A DNA stretch of 64,000 bases, from the NCBI GenBank assembly GCA_013297865.1, contig JAAFIP010000006.1, positions 1 through 64,000 on the forward strand, given 5' to 3'. Shown here one piece after another: positions 36,800 to 45,043 of this stretch. Every line of letters begins with the position of its first letter. Positions within the stretch are counted from its first letter, which is position 1. The DNA is from Polaromonas sp. (GTDB taxonomy: Bacteria > Pseudomonadota > Gammaproteobacteria > Burkholderiales > Burkholderiaceae_C). The position numbers and the translations under genes are program-made. Below the pieces are notes generated by a model. It was not told where the DNA came from, did no database searches, and was given only the letters and a program-made list of their open reading frames with translations.

Positions 36800-37408
36800 A
36801 TGCCAGCCCCACTCTCCACCCCCGACAAAGACGCCATCGCCTTACTGCCTGCCTTTACACGGCTGGGGCTTGATCGTATTGCACTGGTCACCACGGGCAT
36901 GCAGGCGCGTGAGGCCTTTGCTCAGTTGCAAGACGTTCCCGCCTGGGGCTTTGACACGGAATCCAAACCCACCTTTAAACCCGGCGAGAAATCGAGCGGC
37001 CCCCACGTCGTGCAGTTGGCAACGAACGACTGTGCCTGGGTGTTCCAGCTGCACGACCCGCACTGCCGCGATGTAGTGGCCCGGCTGCTGGAGCAGCCAG
37101 GCTTCACCAAGGCGGGCTTTGGCCTGGGTGATGACCGCAAGCGCATTATCAGCAAACTGGGCGTGGAGCCCGCGGGCGTGCTGGAGCTCAACACCATCTT
37201 TCGCGAGCGCGGCTACCGCAAAGACATGGGCGTGAAGGGTGCAGTGGCGGTGCTGTTTAACCAGCGCTTCATCAAGTCCAAAAAAGCCGCCACCAGCAAC
37301 TGGGCCAGCCCGCGCCTGACCGAGGCGCAGTTGGTGTACGCGGCCAATGATGCCTATGCCGCACTGCGTGTGTGGCAGGCGTTGATGGGCGTACAGCCAG
37401 TTATTTAA
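36800..37408 (+). CDS. DEDDy-type 3'-5' exonuclease
   Basis: Cytoplasmic nuclease of 202 aa with the DEDD metal-binding set: WGFDTESKPTF (Asp and Glu of ExoI), GFGLGDDRKRI (ExoII Asp), LVYAANDAYAALRVW (ExoIII, Tyr and Asp). It resembles RNase D-like/WRN-type small exonucleases. 4 bases after the dehydrogenase-like gene, an unlikely functional pair. Followed by repeat copy R3. Confidence 0.9.
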   Translation: MPAPLSTPDKDAIALLPAFTRLGLDRIALVTTGMQAREAFAQLQDVPAWGFDTESKPTFKPGEKSSGPHVVQLATNDCAWVFQLHDPHCRDVVARLLEQPGFTKAGFGLGDDRKRIISKLGVEPAGVLELNTIFRERGYRKDMGVKGAVAVLFNQRFIKSKKAATSNWASPRLTEAQLVYAANDAYAALRVWQALMGVQPVI

Positions 37409-37424
37409 GAGAAAAAGGTCTCCA

Positions 37425-37465
37425 GGCCAATAGAATATCGCGGGAGCAGCTATTAAAAGCGTAGC
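37425..37465 (+). repeat. dispersed 3'-end repeat, copy R3
   Basis: Core GAATATCGCGGGAGCAGCTA followed by TTAAAAGCGTAG. It ends 13 bases after the sheath gene stop, read on that gene's strand. The converging exonuclease gene ends 16 bases to the left. Confidence 0.85.
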
Positions 37466-37478
37466 ATTTTAGAGGCGC

Positions 37479-38708
37479 TTAGGGATTGACTGCGGGTGTG
37501 GCATCGGCAGTTGATGCGGTGATGCGCAAAATAATGAACTCTGTAGGCCTGACCAGCGCCACGCCAATCAGCATGACCAGCTTGCCATGGTCCAAGTCGT
37601 TTTGCGTCATCGTAGAGCGATCGCATCGCACGAAAAATGCCTCCTCATGCTTGTTGCCCAACAGCCCGCCGCTGCGCCGTTCGTTGAACAAAAAATCTTC
37701 TACAGTCTGCCGCGCATGACGCCATAGCGCATCTGCATGAAGTTCAAACACGGCCCACTGCAGGCCCCGGTCTATGGAGGCCTCCAGGTAGTTGAGGTAG
37801 CGGCGAACATTGACGTATTTGTATTCTGGGTCGCTCGACGTGGTGCGCGCACCCCACAGGCGATACCCCCTGCCTTCAAAAAAGCGCAGGCAGTTGATGC
37901 CCAGTGGGTTGAGCATTTCTACCGCAGTGCTGTTCAGCACCACATCAAAACCCGTGGCACCCGTGATGACCTCATTGGCAGGTGCCTTGAAGACACCGCG
38001 TTGAATATCGACTCGCGCATAGATGCCGCAGACAAAGCCTGAAGGGGGAAGCGCAATAGTGGCAGGCTCAGCGCCCGAGCTGCCCGCCAGTGGATTGGCC
38101 GTGATCACCCACGGGTAGTACAGGGCTGCGCGGGACGCGTCTATGCCGGAGCGCACCGCCTTGATCTGCTCCACGCTGGCCTGGGGTGGCGAGTCGAGCA
38201 CGGCCAGGCGAAAACGCTGAGGCTCGGACACATGGGCCAGCAGCGCCGACTGGACAGCGCGGTAGAACGCGCCGTCGCCCAAGCTGGCAAACACTGAATA
38301 GCCTGGCGCGGCCACGGTCGTGATGTCTTTGACTTGATCCAAGGCCAGCAAGGCTGCGGTGTATCCATCGGCATCTTGGGCCGACACGCTGGCGTATGCG
38401 AGGAAATCAGAGGCCACGCGGACCACGCACAGCTGGCTGCCGCCATTGTCAAAATACGCCTTGGCGGCGTGGGCCATGTAGTTGCGGCAGTAGTGCAGGT
38501 TAGCACTCGCGGCCACGGCCAGGTTGTCCAGGCCGCCGTAAATTCGGCTGTAGTGCGCAAAGCTGCTGAGCACGTGTGACACCTCGCCCACGGGGCCAGA
38601 CAGCGTGGGGCCGACAAAAGCGCACAGGCTGGTGGAAACGCCCTGAATCGGTGCTCTGCGAGGCGCGGTCTCGTCCAGGTAAACGCCCGGTGGCAAGTGT
38701 TCTGGCAT
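37479..38708 (-). CDS. orphan phage/contractile-injection tail sheath protein
   Basis: Structural protein of 409 aa that in contractile tails forms the sheath around the tube. The N-terminus PEHLPPGVYLDETAPRRAPI and IQGVSTSLCAFVGPTLSGPV is the classic sheath start; AYFDNGGSQLCVVRVAS follows. The conserved C-terminal domain is complete: YVNVRRYLNYLEASIDRGLQ, FLFNERRSGGLLGN and VMLIGVALVRPTEFIIL. No tube, baseplate, spike or tail ATPase gene lies within reach. Bounded on both sides by the dispersed repeat in the same orientation. Confidence 0.93.
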   Translation of the reverse strand: MPEHLPPGVYLDETAPRRAPIQGVSTSLCAFVGPTLSGPVGEVSHVLSSFAHYSRIYGGLDNLAVAASANLHYCRNYMAHAAKAYFDNGGSQLCVVRVASDFLAYASVSAQDADGYTAALLALDQVKDITTVAAPGYSVFASLGDGAFYRAVQSALLAHVSEPQRFRLAVLDSPPQASVEQIKAVRSGIDASRAALYYPWVITANPLAGSSGAEPATIALPPSGFVCGIYARVDIQRGVFKAPANEVITGATGFDVVLNSTAVEMLNPLGINCLRFFEGRGYRLWGARTTSSDPEYKYVNVRRYLNYLEASIDRGLQWAVFELHADALWRHARQTVEDFLFNERRSGGLLGNKHEEAFFVRCDRSTMTQNDLDHGKLVMLIGVALVRPTEFIILRITASTADATPAVNP

Positions 38709-38809
38709 GGCGACCTCCAGGCTGTCGTTCGTTCAGGGTTTTCGTGCCTTAACAAGACGAGCCAAGTGCCCGGGTGTTCAAGTATTTAACAATCTAATAC
38801 CTGTTTTGA

Positions 38810-38848
38810 CCAATAGAATGTCGCGGGGGCAGCTATTAAAAACGTAGT
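38810..38848 (+). repeat. dispersed 3'-end repeat, copy R4
   Basis: CAATAGAATGTCGCGGGGGC then AGCTATTAAAAACGTAGT. It follows the kinase stop (38871) by 22 bases on the minus strand and lies upstream of the sheath gene. Confidence 0.85.
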
Positions 38849-38870
38849 AAAGGGTCTGCCTTCATCTACT

Positions 38871-40247
38871 TTAATGAGAGCCCGGCAGCACCACGCTCAC
38901 CTCCAGGCCCGGCTGCGCGTTGCGCAGGCTGAGTGTGCCGCCATGCGCCTGGGCTACCAGCTTGCACAGGTACAGGCCCAGGCCCACACCGCCGGTGGCG
39001 CGTTCGCGCGCAGCATCGGGCCGATAAAACGGCTCGGCCAGATGGGGCAGGGCGACGGGGTCTACGCCGGGGCCATGGTCACGCACGGTGATGTGCACGC
39101 CGCCGTCAGCTGTACGCTGCAGGCTCAGCAGCACGGCGGGGGCTGGCGTGCCATCGGGCGCGGTATTGTGGCGCAGCGCGTTGTCCAGCAGGTTGCGCAG
39201 CAGCAGGCGCATGCGTGTGCGGTCCAGTGCCAGCGTGGGCAGGTCGGCTGCTGCTTCCAGCGCCACGCTTGCGCCGCCCGGCAGGCTGGCCAGTACTTCG
39301 GTGGCTAGTTCCCCCAGCGCAGTGGGCTCGCGCTGCAGCGCGGCATGGCGGCTGGCCAGGCGCTCGCTCTCCAGCAGGTCGGTCACCAGGTCGCGCATCA
39401 GGGCCAGGTCGCGCAGCAGGGCCTCGCGCTGGGCTTGCAGCTCTGTGGTGTCGGGCAGCAGCTCGGTGTTGAGCCGCGCGCGGGTCAGCGGGCTGCGCAG
39501 CTCGTGGCTGATGGCCAGCAGCAGGGCGCGCTTGGCGTCCAACATCTGCTGGATGTCTGCGCCCATGGTGTTGATGGTGGTGGCCAGTTGGCCCAGCTCA
39601 TCAGGCCTGGCGGCGCGGCGCACCGGGATGGCCTGAGCAAAGTCGCCACTGCCAAAGCGCAGCGCACCCGCGCTGATGTCGTCCAGCGGGCGCAGCAGGC
39701 GGCGCACATACAGAAAAGCCAGCAGCGTGATGATCAGAAGCGCCGCCAGAGCGTAGGCCACCAGGCGTGGGCGGCGCTCAAAGGCATCACTGTTCAGGCC
39801 AAACTCGATGGTGTGGCCATCTGCTGTGCTGCGCGTCACCAGGCTGCGCCAGTCCTTGTCGCCACCCCAGCGCTCGCGGTGCCGCTCTTCGTCACGGCCG
39901 GCCCGGTTGTACTGCCAGCCAGACCAGGCCTGCGCAGGGTGTGACTGCCAGTTAACCTGCGGGCCGGCGATGCGCACGGTGACAGGCAGGCGCTGGGTGA
40001 TGGCCTGCGCACGCTGCACGCTGGGCGGGCTGCCTTTGTCTTGCGTAATGTCAGCGCTCAGGTGGTCCACATAGTCCATCAGCATCGGGCGGGCTGCGTC
40101 GCGCCAGCTGAGCGAAAAAGCCTTCTGCACACTGCTGATAAAAACCAGGCCCATGGCCCCGGCCAGCAGCAAAAACACCACCACCAGCCGCAGCTTGAGC
40201 GAATGCCCCAGCGCGTGGCGCGCGCGGCTCCAGCGGCTGGCTGTCAT
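38871..40247 (-). CDS. CpxA-like sensor histidine kinase
   Basis: Membrane kinase of 458 aa: helix 1 (LVVVFLLLAGAMGLVFI), a periplasmic domain of about 130 aa, helix 2 (LVAYALAALLIITLLAFLYV), HAMP, H-box LLAISHELRSPLTRARLN, N-box LLRNLLDNALRHN, and G-box GGVGLGLYLCKLV. Overlaps the regulator by 4 bases (ATGA). Its place behind a Spy/CpxP-type gene suggests envelope-stress sensing like CpxA. The call as Cpx-like rests on context more than on the sensor domain. Confidence 0.92.
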   Translation of the reverse strand: MTASRWSRARHALGHSLKLRLVVVFLLLAGAMGLVFISSVQKAFSLSWRDAARPMLMDYVDHLSADITQDKGSPPSVQRAQAITQRLPVTVRIAGPQVNWQSHPAQAWSGWQYNRAGRDEERHRERWGGDKDWRSLVTRSTADGHTIEFGLNSDAFERRPRLVAYALAALLIITLLAFLYVRRLLRPLDDISAGALRFGSGDFAQAIPVRRAARPDELGQLATTINTMGADIQQMLDAKRALLLAISHELRSPLTRARLNTELLPDTTELQAQREALLRDLALMRDLVTDLLESERLASRHAALQREPTALGELATEVLASLPGGASVALEAAADLPTLALDRTRMRLLLRNLLDNALRHNTAPDGTPAPAVLLSLQRTADGGVHITVRDHGPGVDPVALPHLAEPFYRPDAARERATGGVGLGLYLCKLVAQAHGGTLSLRNAQPGLEVSVVLPGSH

Positions 40248-40936
40248 GACGGCAGCTTGCGCAGCGCCAGCGAGTAGCCAGCGTTGCGCAGGGTTTTGAT
40301 GCAGTCCAGCGGTTCGAGCTTTTTGCGCAGGCGGCTGACCACAATGTCCACCGCGCGGGTGTACAACTCGGCCTCGTGGCCGCGCAGCTGGTTCAATATG
40401 TCGTCGCGGCTGTGCACCTTGCCGCTCTCGCGCGCCAGCAGGTGCAGCAGGTCAAACTCGGTGCTGGTCAGCTCTACCGGCTGGCCCTGGCGCGTCACGC
40501 TGCGGCGGGCGGGGTCTAGCGTGAGGCCTTCAAAGCGCAGCTCTTGTGCCTCTGCGCCTTGAGCCTGCGGTGTCTGCACGCGGCGGCGCAGCACGGTTTG
40601 CAGCCTCGCCACCAGCTCGCGCGGCTCAAAAGGCTTGGGCAGATAGTCGTCCGCGCCAATCTCCAGGCCCACCACGCGGTCCATCACATCGCCGCGTGCG
40701 GTCAGCATGATGATGGGGATGTCGCTGTCTTTGCGGATGGTGCGGCACAGCTCAAAGCCGTCCATCTCAGGCAGCATCACGTCCAGAATGGCCGCGTCAA
40801 ACTGGCCTGTGCGCAGACGCTGCAGCCCGTCGCTGGGGCGCAGGGCGTGGGTCAGCGTCAGCTCAAAGCGCTGAAAATACACAGCCAGCGGCGCGCCCAG
40901 CTGCGTATCGTCGTCAATCAGCAAAATGCGGTGCAT
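40244..40936 (-). CDS. CpxR/RstA-like OmpR-family response regulator
   Basis: Regulator of 230 aa. Receiver: RILLIDDDTQLG, phosphoacceptor Asp in AAILDVMLPEMDG, YLPKPFEPREL. Winged helix: LTSTEFDLLHLLARESGKV and YTRAVDIVVSRLRKKLEP. It precedes its kinase with an ATGA overlap and follows the 102-aa gene by 9 bases. Very likely controls the Spy/CpxP-like gene at the head of the operon. Confidence 0.94.
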   Translation of the reverse strand: MHRILLIDDDTQLGAPLAVYFQRFELTLTHALRPSDGLQRLRTGQFDAAILDVMLPEMDGFELCRTIRKDSDIPIIMLTARGDVMDRVVGLEIGADDYLPKPFEPRELVARLQTVLRRRVQTPQAQGAEAQELRFEGLTLDPARRSVTRQGQPVELTSTEFDLLHLLARESGKVHSRDDILNQLRGHEAELYTRAVDIVVSRLRKKLEPLDCIKTLRNAGYSLALRKLPS

Positions 40937-40945
40937 GCAGCCATC

Positions 40946-41254
40946 TTACCGGGGCGGCTGGCTGTTGGCCCGGTGCCGCTGGATCAGCAGGCGCAGGCGC
41001 TGCTGCTCGGGCGTGGCCAGGGTGTCAAAGCGGTCAGCGGCCGACAGCAGAGCGCGCAGCACAGGCAGCGCCGCGCCCGCCTGCTGCCGGGGCAGGCCAG
41101 CCCACAGGCCCAGGGCGTGCTCGCGGTCAAAGCGCGGCCCCCAGACCATGGCCATCAGCTCGGCGTGCGGGTCGCTGGCCGTGGCCAGCAGGCTGGAGCC
41201 ATAGGCGCGCAGCTGCTCGGTAAGGTGGTGCACAGGCGTCAGATGCGGTTCCAT
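40946..41254 (-). CDS. small helical protein in the Cpx-like operon, unknown function
   Basis: Protein of 102 aa, mostly helical and rich in Ala, Leu, Arg and Gln (TEQLRAYGSSLLATA, GPRFDREHALGLWAGLPRQQ, LATPEQQRLRLLIQRHR). The FDREHA and TPEQQR pattern resembles the Spy/CpxP family, and no signal peptide is visible, so it could be a cytoplasmic relative. Spaced 16 bases after the Spy-like gene and 9 before the regulator. Confidence 0.7.
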   Translation of the reverse strand: MEPHLTPVHHLTEQLRAYGSSLLATASDPHAELMAMVWGPRFDREHALGLWAGLPRQQAGAALPVLRALLSAADRFDTLATPEQQRLRLLIQRHRANSQPPR

Positions 41255-41270
41255 AGCCGTCTGCCTGCTA

Positions 41271-41741
41271 TTAACCGCGGCCCCAGCCGCCACGGCGCTG
41301 CTCCATGCGATCACGCACCTGCTTTTGCTGCGCAGGGTTCAGGCTGTCGTAAAAATCAGCCATCGCGGCAATCACCTTGGGGCCATTGCCCTGCACTACC
41401 TGGGTTTTCTGCTCCAGCAGGCTTTGGGCGCGGGCGCGGTCAAATTTTTCGCCCGCCACCATGGCCTTGAACTCGGTGCGCGGGTCGGCGTCCTTGCCGC
41501 GCAGGGCGGTGCGCGAGGCAATCAGCTCATCGGCCAGCACGCCCAGCTTTTGCTTTTGCGCCTCGTTCAGCTCCAGGTAGCTGCTGATCCGGTTGACCAT
41601 CTTGCCGCGCACTTCGGTCACGCGCTCGGCGCTCCAGTTTTCGCCCTGATGGTGCCCGCGCGAGCCGCAGGCCGTCAGGCCGCCAATCAGGATGGATGCG
41701 CCAAAGACGCCAATCAATGTACGTTTGATCCAGAGTTTCAT
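41271..41741 (-). CDS. Spy/CpxP-family periplasmic stress lipoprotein
   Basis: Protein of 156 aa. The signal ends IGGLTAC, so it is probably lipid-anchored, unlike CpxP and Spy of E. coli, which are soluble. Two LTxxQ-type motifs are present as LNEAQKQKL (about 55) and LNPAQQKQVRD (about 135), with FKAMVAGEKFDRARAQSLLE between. Such proteins are ATP-independent chaperones or inhibitors of the CpxA sensor. AAGGAA lies 9 bases upstream of the ATG. First gene of the module. Two domains of the same type are found in the MacA-like adaptor at 58.8 kb. Confidence 0.88.
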   Translation of the reverse strand: MKLWIKRTLIGVFGASILIGGLTACGSRGHHQGENWSAERVTEVRGKMVNRISSYLELNEAQKQKLGVLADELIASRTALRGKDADPRTEFKAMVAGEKFDRARAQSLLEQKTQVVQGNGPKVIAAMADFYDSLNPAQQKQVRDRMEQRRGGWGRG

Positions 41742-41861
41742 GACAGTGTTTCCTTTTCTCAACAAATGGTTGAACAAGGCTGTCAGTGTGCCGGGCAGCT
41801 GTGGCCCGGTCATCTCTGGGCGGTATCGGTTTGTTTCGTTTTATGTCGATGCCAGGGCAGG

Positions 41862-43448
41862 CTATTTGGTGACCGTCACGCCGCGGGCCAGAAAATTCCA
41901 TCCCGATTCTGCCTCCCACAGGTCTTTGTTAGCCAGGCGAATGCTGTACTCTGGCCGCCCGGCCAGGCTCTCGATAGGATCATGCAAAGACAGCAGCACA
42001 TCGTAGGTGCCTGCAGGCAGGGTGGCGGGGATGACGGGCTGGGCGTTGACGGTGATGTTGCCCACATCGGCAAACCACATGCGTGGGTCCAGGCTGGGGT
42101 CGCGGTCTTTGCGCACAGGCAGCCAGGCCACTTGCCCGGTCTGCTGGTTGCGCAGCACCAGGGCCAGGCCACGCGGGTTGTAAGGGGCGGCGTAGCCCAG
42201 GTTTTTCACCACAAAGCTCACATTCAGCGCATTGCCCGCCTGCACCTGGCTGTCTATCGTGGAGGTTTGCAGCTCAAAGCGGTAGCCCAGGCTGTTGTTG
42301 ATCTCGTTGTAGCAGCCTTCGTTTTTCCAGCGGTTGAGTGTGCCGGTGTAGTACACGCCGTTGACAATGCTGTAGTTAAAACGGCGCAGCTCGGCGCGCG
42401 CGGTGGCGCAGTCGTCGCGCTGGCCGTAGCCTGCGGGCATCTCGCAGGTTTCGGCATACATCATCACGTAGCGCGAGGTTTTTTGCAGATAGTCTTTTTC
42501 TTCGGTGATGGTGCCGCTCTGGTACATGCCTACGTCCGTGGGGCTGGCCAGAAAGCAGGTGTTGGACAGGCCGGTGCGCGAGGCGTAGCTGCCAGAGTAG
42601 GCCGAGCCAAGGTCAACCTGCGTGTAATTGGTCACCTCTTTGAGCTGCTGCACATAGCGCACGCTCATCATGCGGTTGGACGGCAGAATTTCGTGGATCT
42701 TTTGGTACATCTGGGTGCGCGCAGGCTCTTTGTCCAGCCCGGTGCTGGAGCTGTGCCATTCGCCCCAGGCGCCAATAAAGCCCTGGCGAAGGCCGGCAAT
42801 CACGTCGTTGTTTTCAGCAAAAATGGTTTTCAGCTGGTCCAGGTGGCCCAAGGCGATATTCAGTGGCGCGTCGATGTTGTCTGAGTTAGCCTCGCCACCG
42901 ATGGACTGGGTGGGAAAGTTGTACATAGCCAGCACGATCACCTTGACACCGGCTTTGCGCGCATAGGCAAAGCTCTGGCGCAGCTCGTTGAGGAAGGTGT
43001 CAGACAAAGGCTTGTCGCGAAACTCGGGCATTTGCAGCACGCCCAGCACCAGCGTCATGCCCTTGGCGCGCACGTTGTACAGGCTCTCCGCGCTCATGGC
43101 GCCCAGGCTGCTGTTGGCCAAAATGACCCACTCATGAAAGCCGCGCTCGGGGTTCAGAAAGGTAGAGCCATCTGGCTGGTAGGTGGTGGCAATGGGAGCG
43201 GGGGCTGTAGTCGCCGCAGACAGGGCAGGTGCGGTGCTGCTGCTGGCGGGGCTGGTGTTGCCTGCAGGGCTGTCCACCGACGTAGCGTTTTGCGAGGGCG
43301 CTGCCGCATCGATCATGGCGTTGCCGCTGTTAGTGCTGCTGCTACCACCGCCACCGCCGCCACATCCCACCAGGGCTACGGTGGCCAGCGCCATCAAGGC
43401 GTGGTTCAAGCGGTTCAATGAAAAAAACTTCGACTTCAATGAATGCAT
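41862..43448 (-). CDS. DUF4832/DUF4874 lipoprotein
   Basis: Protein of 528 aa. The signal ends VALVGC followed by six Gly and a Ser/Thr/Ala linker (to about residue 85). The catalytic-barrel-like part begins FLNPERGFHEW and continues VLQMPEFRDKPLSD, VKVIVLAMYNF and GFIGAWGEWHSS, the pattern of DUF4874, with the beta-rich DUF4832 domain to the end. These look like glycoside-hydrolase-type barrels; activity unknown. The start at 43448 is an ATG; the frame to 43496 uses GTG. Confidence 0.85.
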   Translation of the reverse strand: MHSLKSKFFSLNRLNHALMALATVALVGCGGGGGGSSSTNSGNAMIDAAAPSQNATSVDSPAGNTSPASSSTAPALSAATTAPAPIATTYQPDGSTFLNPERGFHEWVILANSSLGAMSAESLYNVRAKGMTLVLGVLQMPEFRDKPLSDTFLNELRQSFAYARKAGVKVIVLAMYNFPTQSIGGEANSDNIDAPLNIALGHLDQLKTIFAENNDVIAGLRQGFIGAWGEWHSSSTGLDKEPARTQMYQKIHEILPSNRMMSVRYVQQLKEVTNYTQVDLGSAYSGSYASRTGLSNTCFLASPTDVGMYQSGTITEEKDYLQKTSRYVMMYAETCEMPAGYGQRDDCATARAELRRFNYSIVNGVYYTGTLNRWKNEGCYNEINNSLGYRFELQTSTIDSQVQAGNALNVSFVVKNLGYAAPYNPRGLALVLRNQQTGQVAWLPVRKDRDPSLDPRMWFADVGNITVNAQPVIPATLPAGTYDVLLSLHDPIESLAGRPEYSIRLANKDLWEAESGWNFLARGVTVTK

Positions 43449-43646
43449 GTGTGCTCGCTTTTTTAAATTGGGCAGTGCAGACTTGATGGGTTGCACGCCA
43501 GTTTGTTGGGTAGCGAAAATTCTAAAGTGATAATTTTTGTCTTCAGGCCTTGATCATGTAATTAAGTAATTCATTTGCTACGCCAGCCGGGCCACCGTGC
43601 CGTATGTGGCGCGAAGTGCAACGGTTTGTATACCAACAGGCCGCCA

Positions 43647-43687
43647 GGCCAATAAAATATCGCGGGAGCAGCTATAAAAAGCGTAGT
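43647..43687 (+). repeat. dispersed 3'-end repeat, copy R5
   Basis: AATAAAATATCGCGGGAGCA then GCTATAAAAAGCGTAGT. Ends 10 bases from the stop of the flavoprotein gene at 43698, on that gene's strand. Confidence 0.85.
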
Positions 43688-43697
43688 GATTGAGTGG

Positions 43698-44315
43698 CTA
43701 TAAAGTCTTCTTATAGCGCTCTAGCATCTGCTCTTGCGTTTCAAACACGGTGTCCGGCTTCATGCGGTGGGCCATCTGGTCGCGCATCATCTCGCCCATG
43801 CTGGGCATCACCGCGCGGTCTACGTGGCGTGTGCTGTTCCACAGGTCTGAGCGCATCAGCGCCTTGGCGCAGTGCAGATAAGCCGCCTGCACTGTGACGC
43901 GGATCACCAGCTTGGGCACGCGGCGCTCGTCCTCGCACAGCTTGCGCTCTGCCTCAGATGTAGTCAACACCGCGGTGCCGTTGACCCGCAGCGTCTCGTC
44001 CACACCCGGCAGCAAAAACAGCAGGCCCAGCTGCCCGGTCTCGATAATGTTGTGCAGCGTGTCCAGTCGGTTGTTGCCTGGCGAATCTGCAATCAGCAGC
44101 GTGTGGGAATCCAGCACCTTGACAAACCCTGGCGCCCCGCCGCGCGGCGACGCGTCCATCGCCCCACCCGCGCTGCCGCTGGACAGCACCACAAACGGCG
44201 ACAGGCTGATAAAGCGCGTGGCGTGTGCGTCCAGCTGCGGCAGCTCTTTCAGCACCGAACGCTCACGCGCAGGGTCGTACAGCGTTCGCAGGGACTCAAT
44301 GGTGGTGATGTGCAT
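43698..44315 (-). CDS. pyridoxamine-5'-phosphate-oxidase-family FMN protein
   Basis: Split-barrel FMN-binding protein of 205 aa. The pattern RFISLSPFVVLSSG, DASPRGGAPGFVKV, LLIADSPGNNRLDTLHNIIE, LGLLFLLPGVDETLRVNGTA is that of the PPOX group often annotated as MSMEG_1061-type, which may bind FMN or F420. Substrate unknown. Flanked by repeat copies R5 and R6. Confidence 0.88.
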   Translation of the reverse strand: MHITTIESLRTLYDPARERSVLKELPQLDAHATRFISLSPFVVLSSGSAGGAMDASPRGGAPGFVKVLDSHTLLIADSPGNNRLDTLHNIIETGQLGLLFLLPGVDETLRVNGTAVLTTSEAERKLCEDERRVPKLVIRVTVQAAYLHCAKALMRSDLWNSTRHVDRAVMPSMGEMMRDQMAHRMKPDTVFETQEQMLERYKKTL

Positions 44316-44383
44316 GGCGATGTGGCTCCGTGGGGTGTCTGCAAGTGGCTACAGGCTACTTTTATAAGCATTTTAACCCTCTA

Positions 44384-44418
44384 GCCCAATAGAATATCGC
44401 GGAAGCAGCTATAAAAAC
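44384..44418 (+). repeat. dispersed 3'-end repeat, copy R6
   Basis: CCCAATAGAATATCGCGGAA then GCAGCTATAAAAAC. Lies 28 bases from the stop of the DUF924 gene at 44447, on its strand. The terminal GCGTAGT part is not conserved. Confidence 0.8.
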
Positions 44419-44446
44419 AGGAGCGTTTTATAACAAAGCGGCAGCT

Positions 44447-44986
44447 TCAAAACCCCGAGCCAGGCTCCTGCAAAAACGCCAGCTCCTGCACTGTGGACGC
44501 ACGGCCCAGAATGGCGTTGCGGTGCGGATAGCGGCCAAAGCGCTGCAATATGGCCAGGTGCCGCTGCTCAAAGCCCAGGGCGTCCTCCAGGCCTGCTTGG
44601 GCAAACAGGCGCAGCGCCTCTTGGTGCACCGCCAGCGACTCGCTGTGCATATAAGGCATATACGCAAAGCGGCGCTGCGCAATCGGCAGCTGCGCATCGT
44701 CACCACGCAGCACCAGCTCTTGCGCCAGGGCCAGCGCCAGCGCGTCTTGCGCAAAAGCGCGAGGTGTGTCACGCCACACATTGCGCGAAAACTGGTCCAA
44801 CACAATGATCTCTGCCAGCCGCCCCGTAGGCGTGGCCCGCCAGCCAAACAGCTCGCTGCGCGCAGCACGCTCCAGCAGCGCGCCAAAGCGCTGCGCCATC
44901 AGCGCATCCAGCGCCGCGTCTTTGGCAAACTGCTGCTTTTCGGTGAGCTCGTTAAACCAGAAGTGGAGGATGGTGTCGGGTTGCAT
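44447..44986 (-). CDS. DUF924 family protein
   Basis: Helical protein of 179 aa. It starts ILHFWFNEL and contains EIIVLDQFSRNVWRDTPRAF, YMPYMHSESL and FGRYPHRNAILGR, the conserved blocks of DUF924, a TPR-like family of unknown function. Complete. Next in line after the DEP-domain gene. Confidence 0.9.
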   Translation of the reverse strand: MQPDTILHFWFNELTEKQQFAKDAALDALMAQRFGALLERAARSELFGWRATPTGRLAEIIVLDQFSRNVWRDTPRAFAQDALALALAQELVLRGDDAQLPIAQRRFAYMPYMHSESLAVHQEALRLFAQAGLEDALGFEQRHLAILQRFGRYPHRNAILGRASTVQELAFLQEPGSGF

Positions 44987-45043
44987 GCCAATGAATCAGC
45001 CGGGGCGGGCAGCCGCTGGCAGATGCGCTGCGGCTGATGTGCG

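Noticed and set aside
41325-42884. Long plus-strand ORF of 519 codons
   Set aside because: It lies antisense to the Spy-like and DUF4832/4874 genes, which have clear homology and signals; its composition is that of a high-GC shadow frame.
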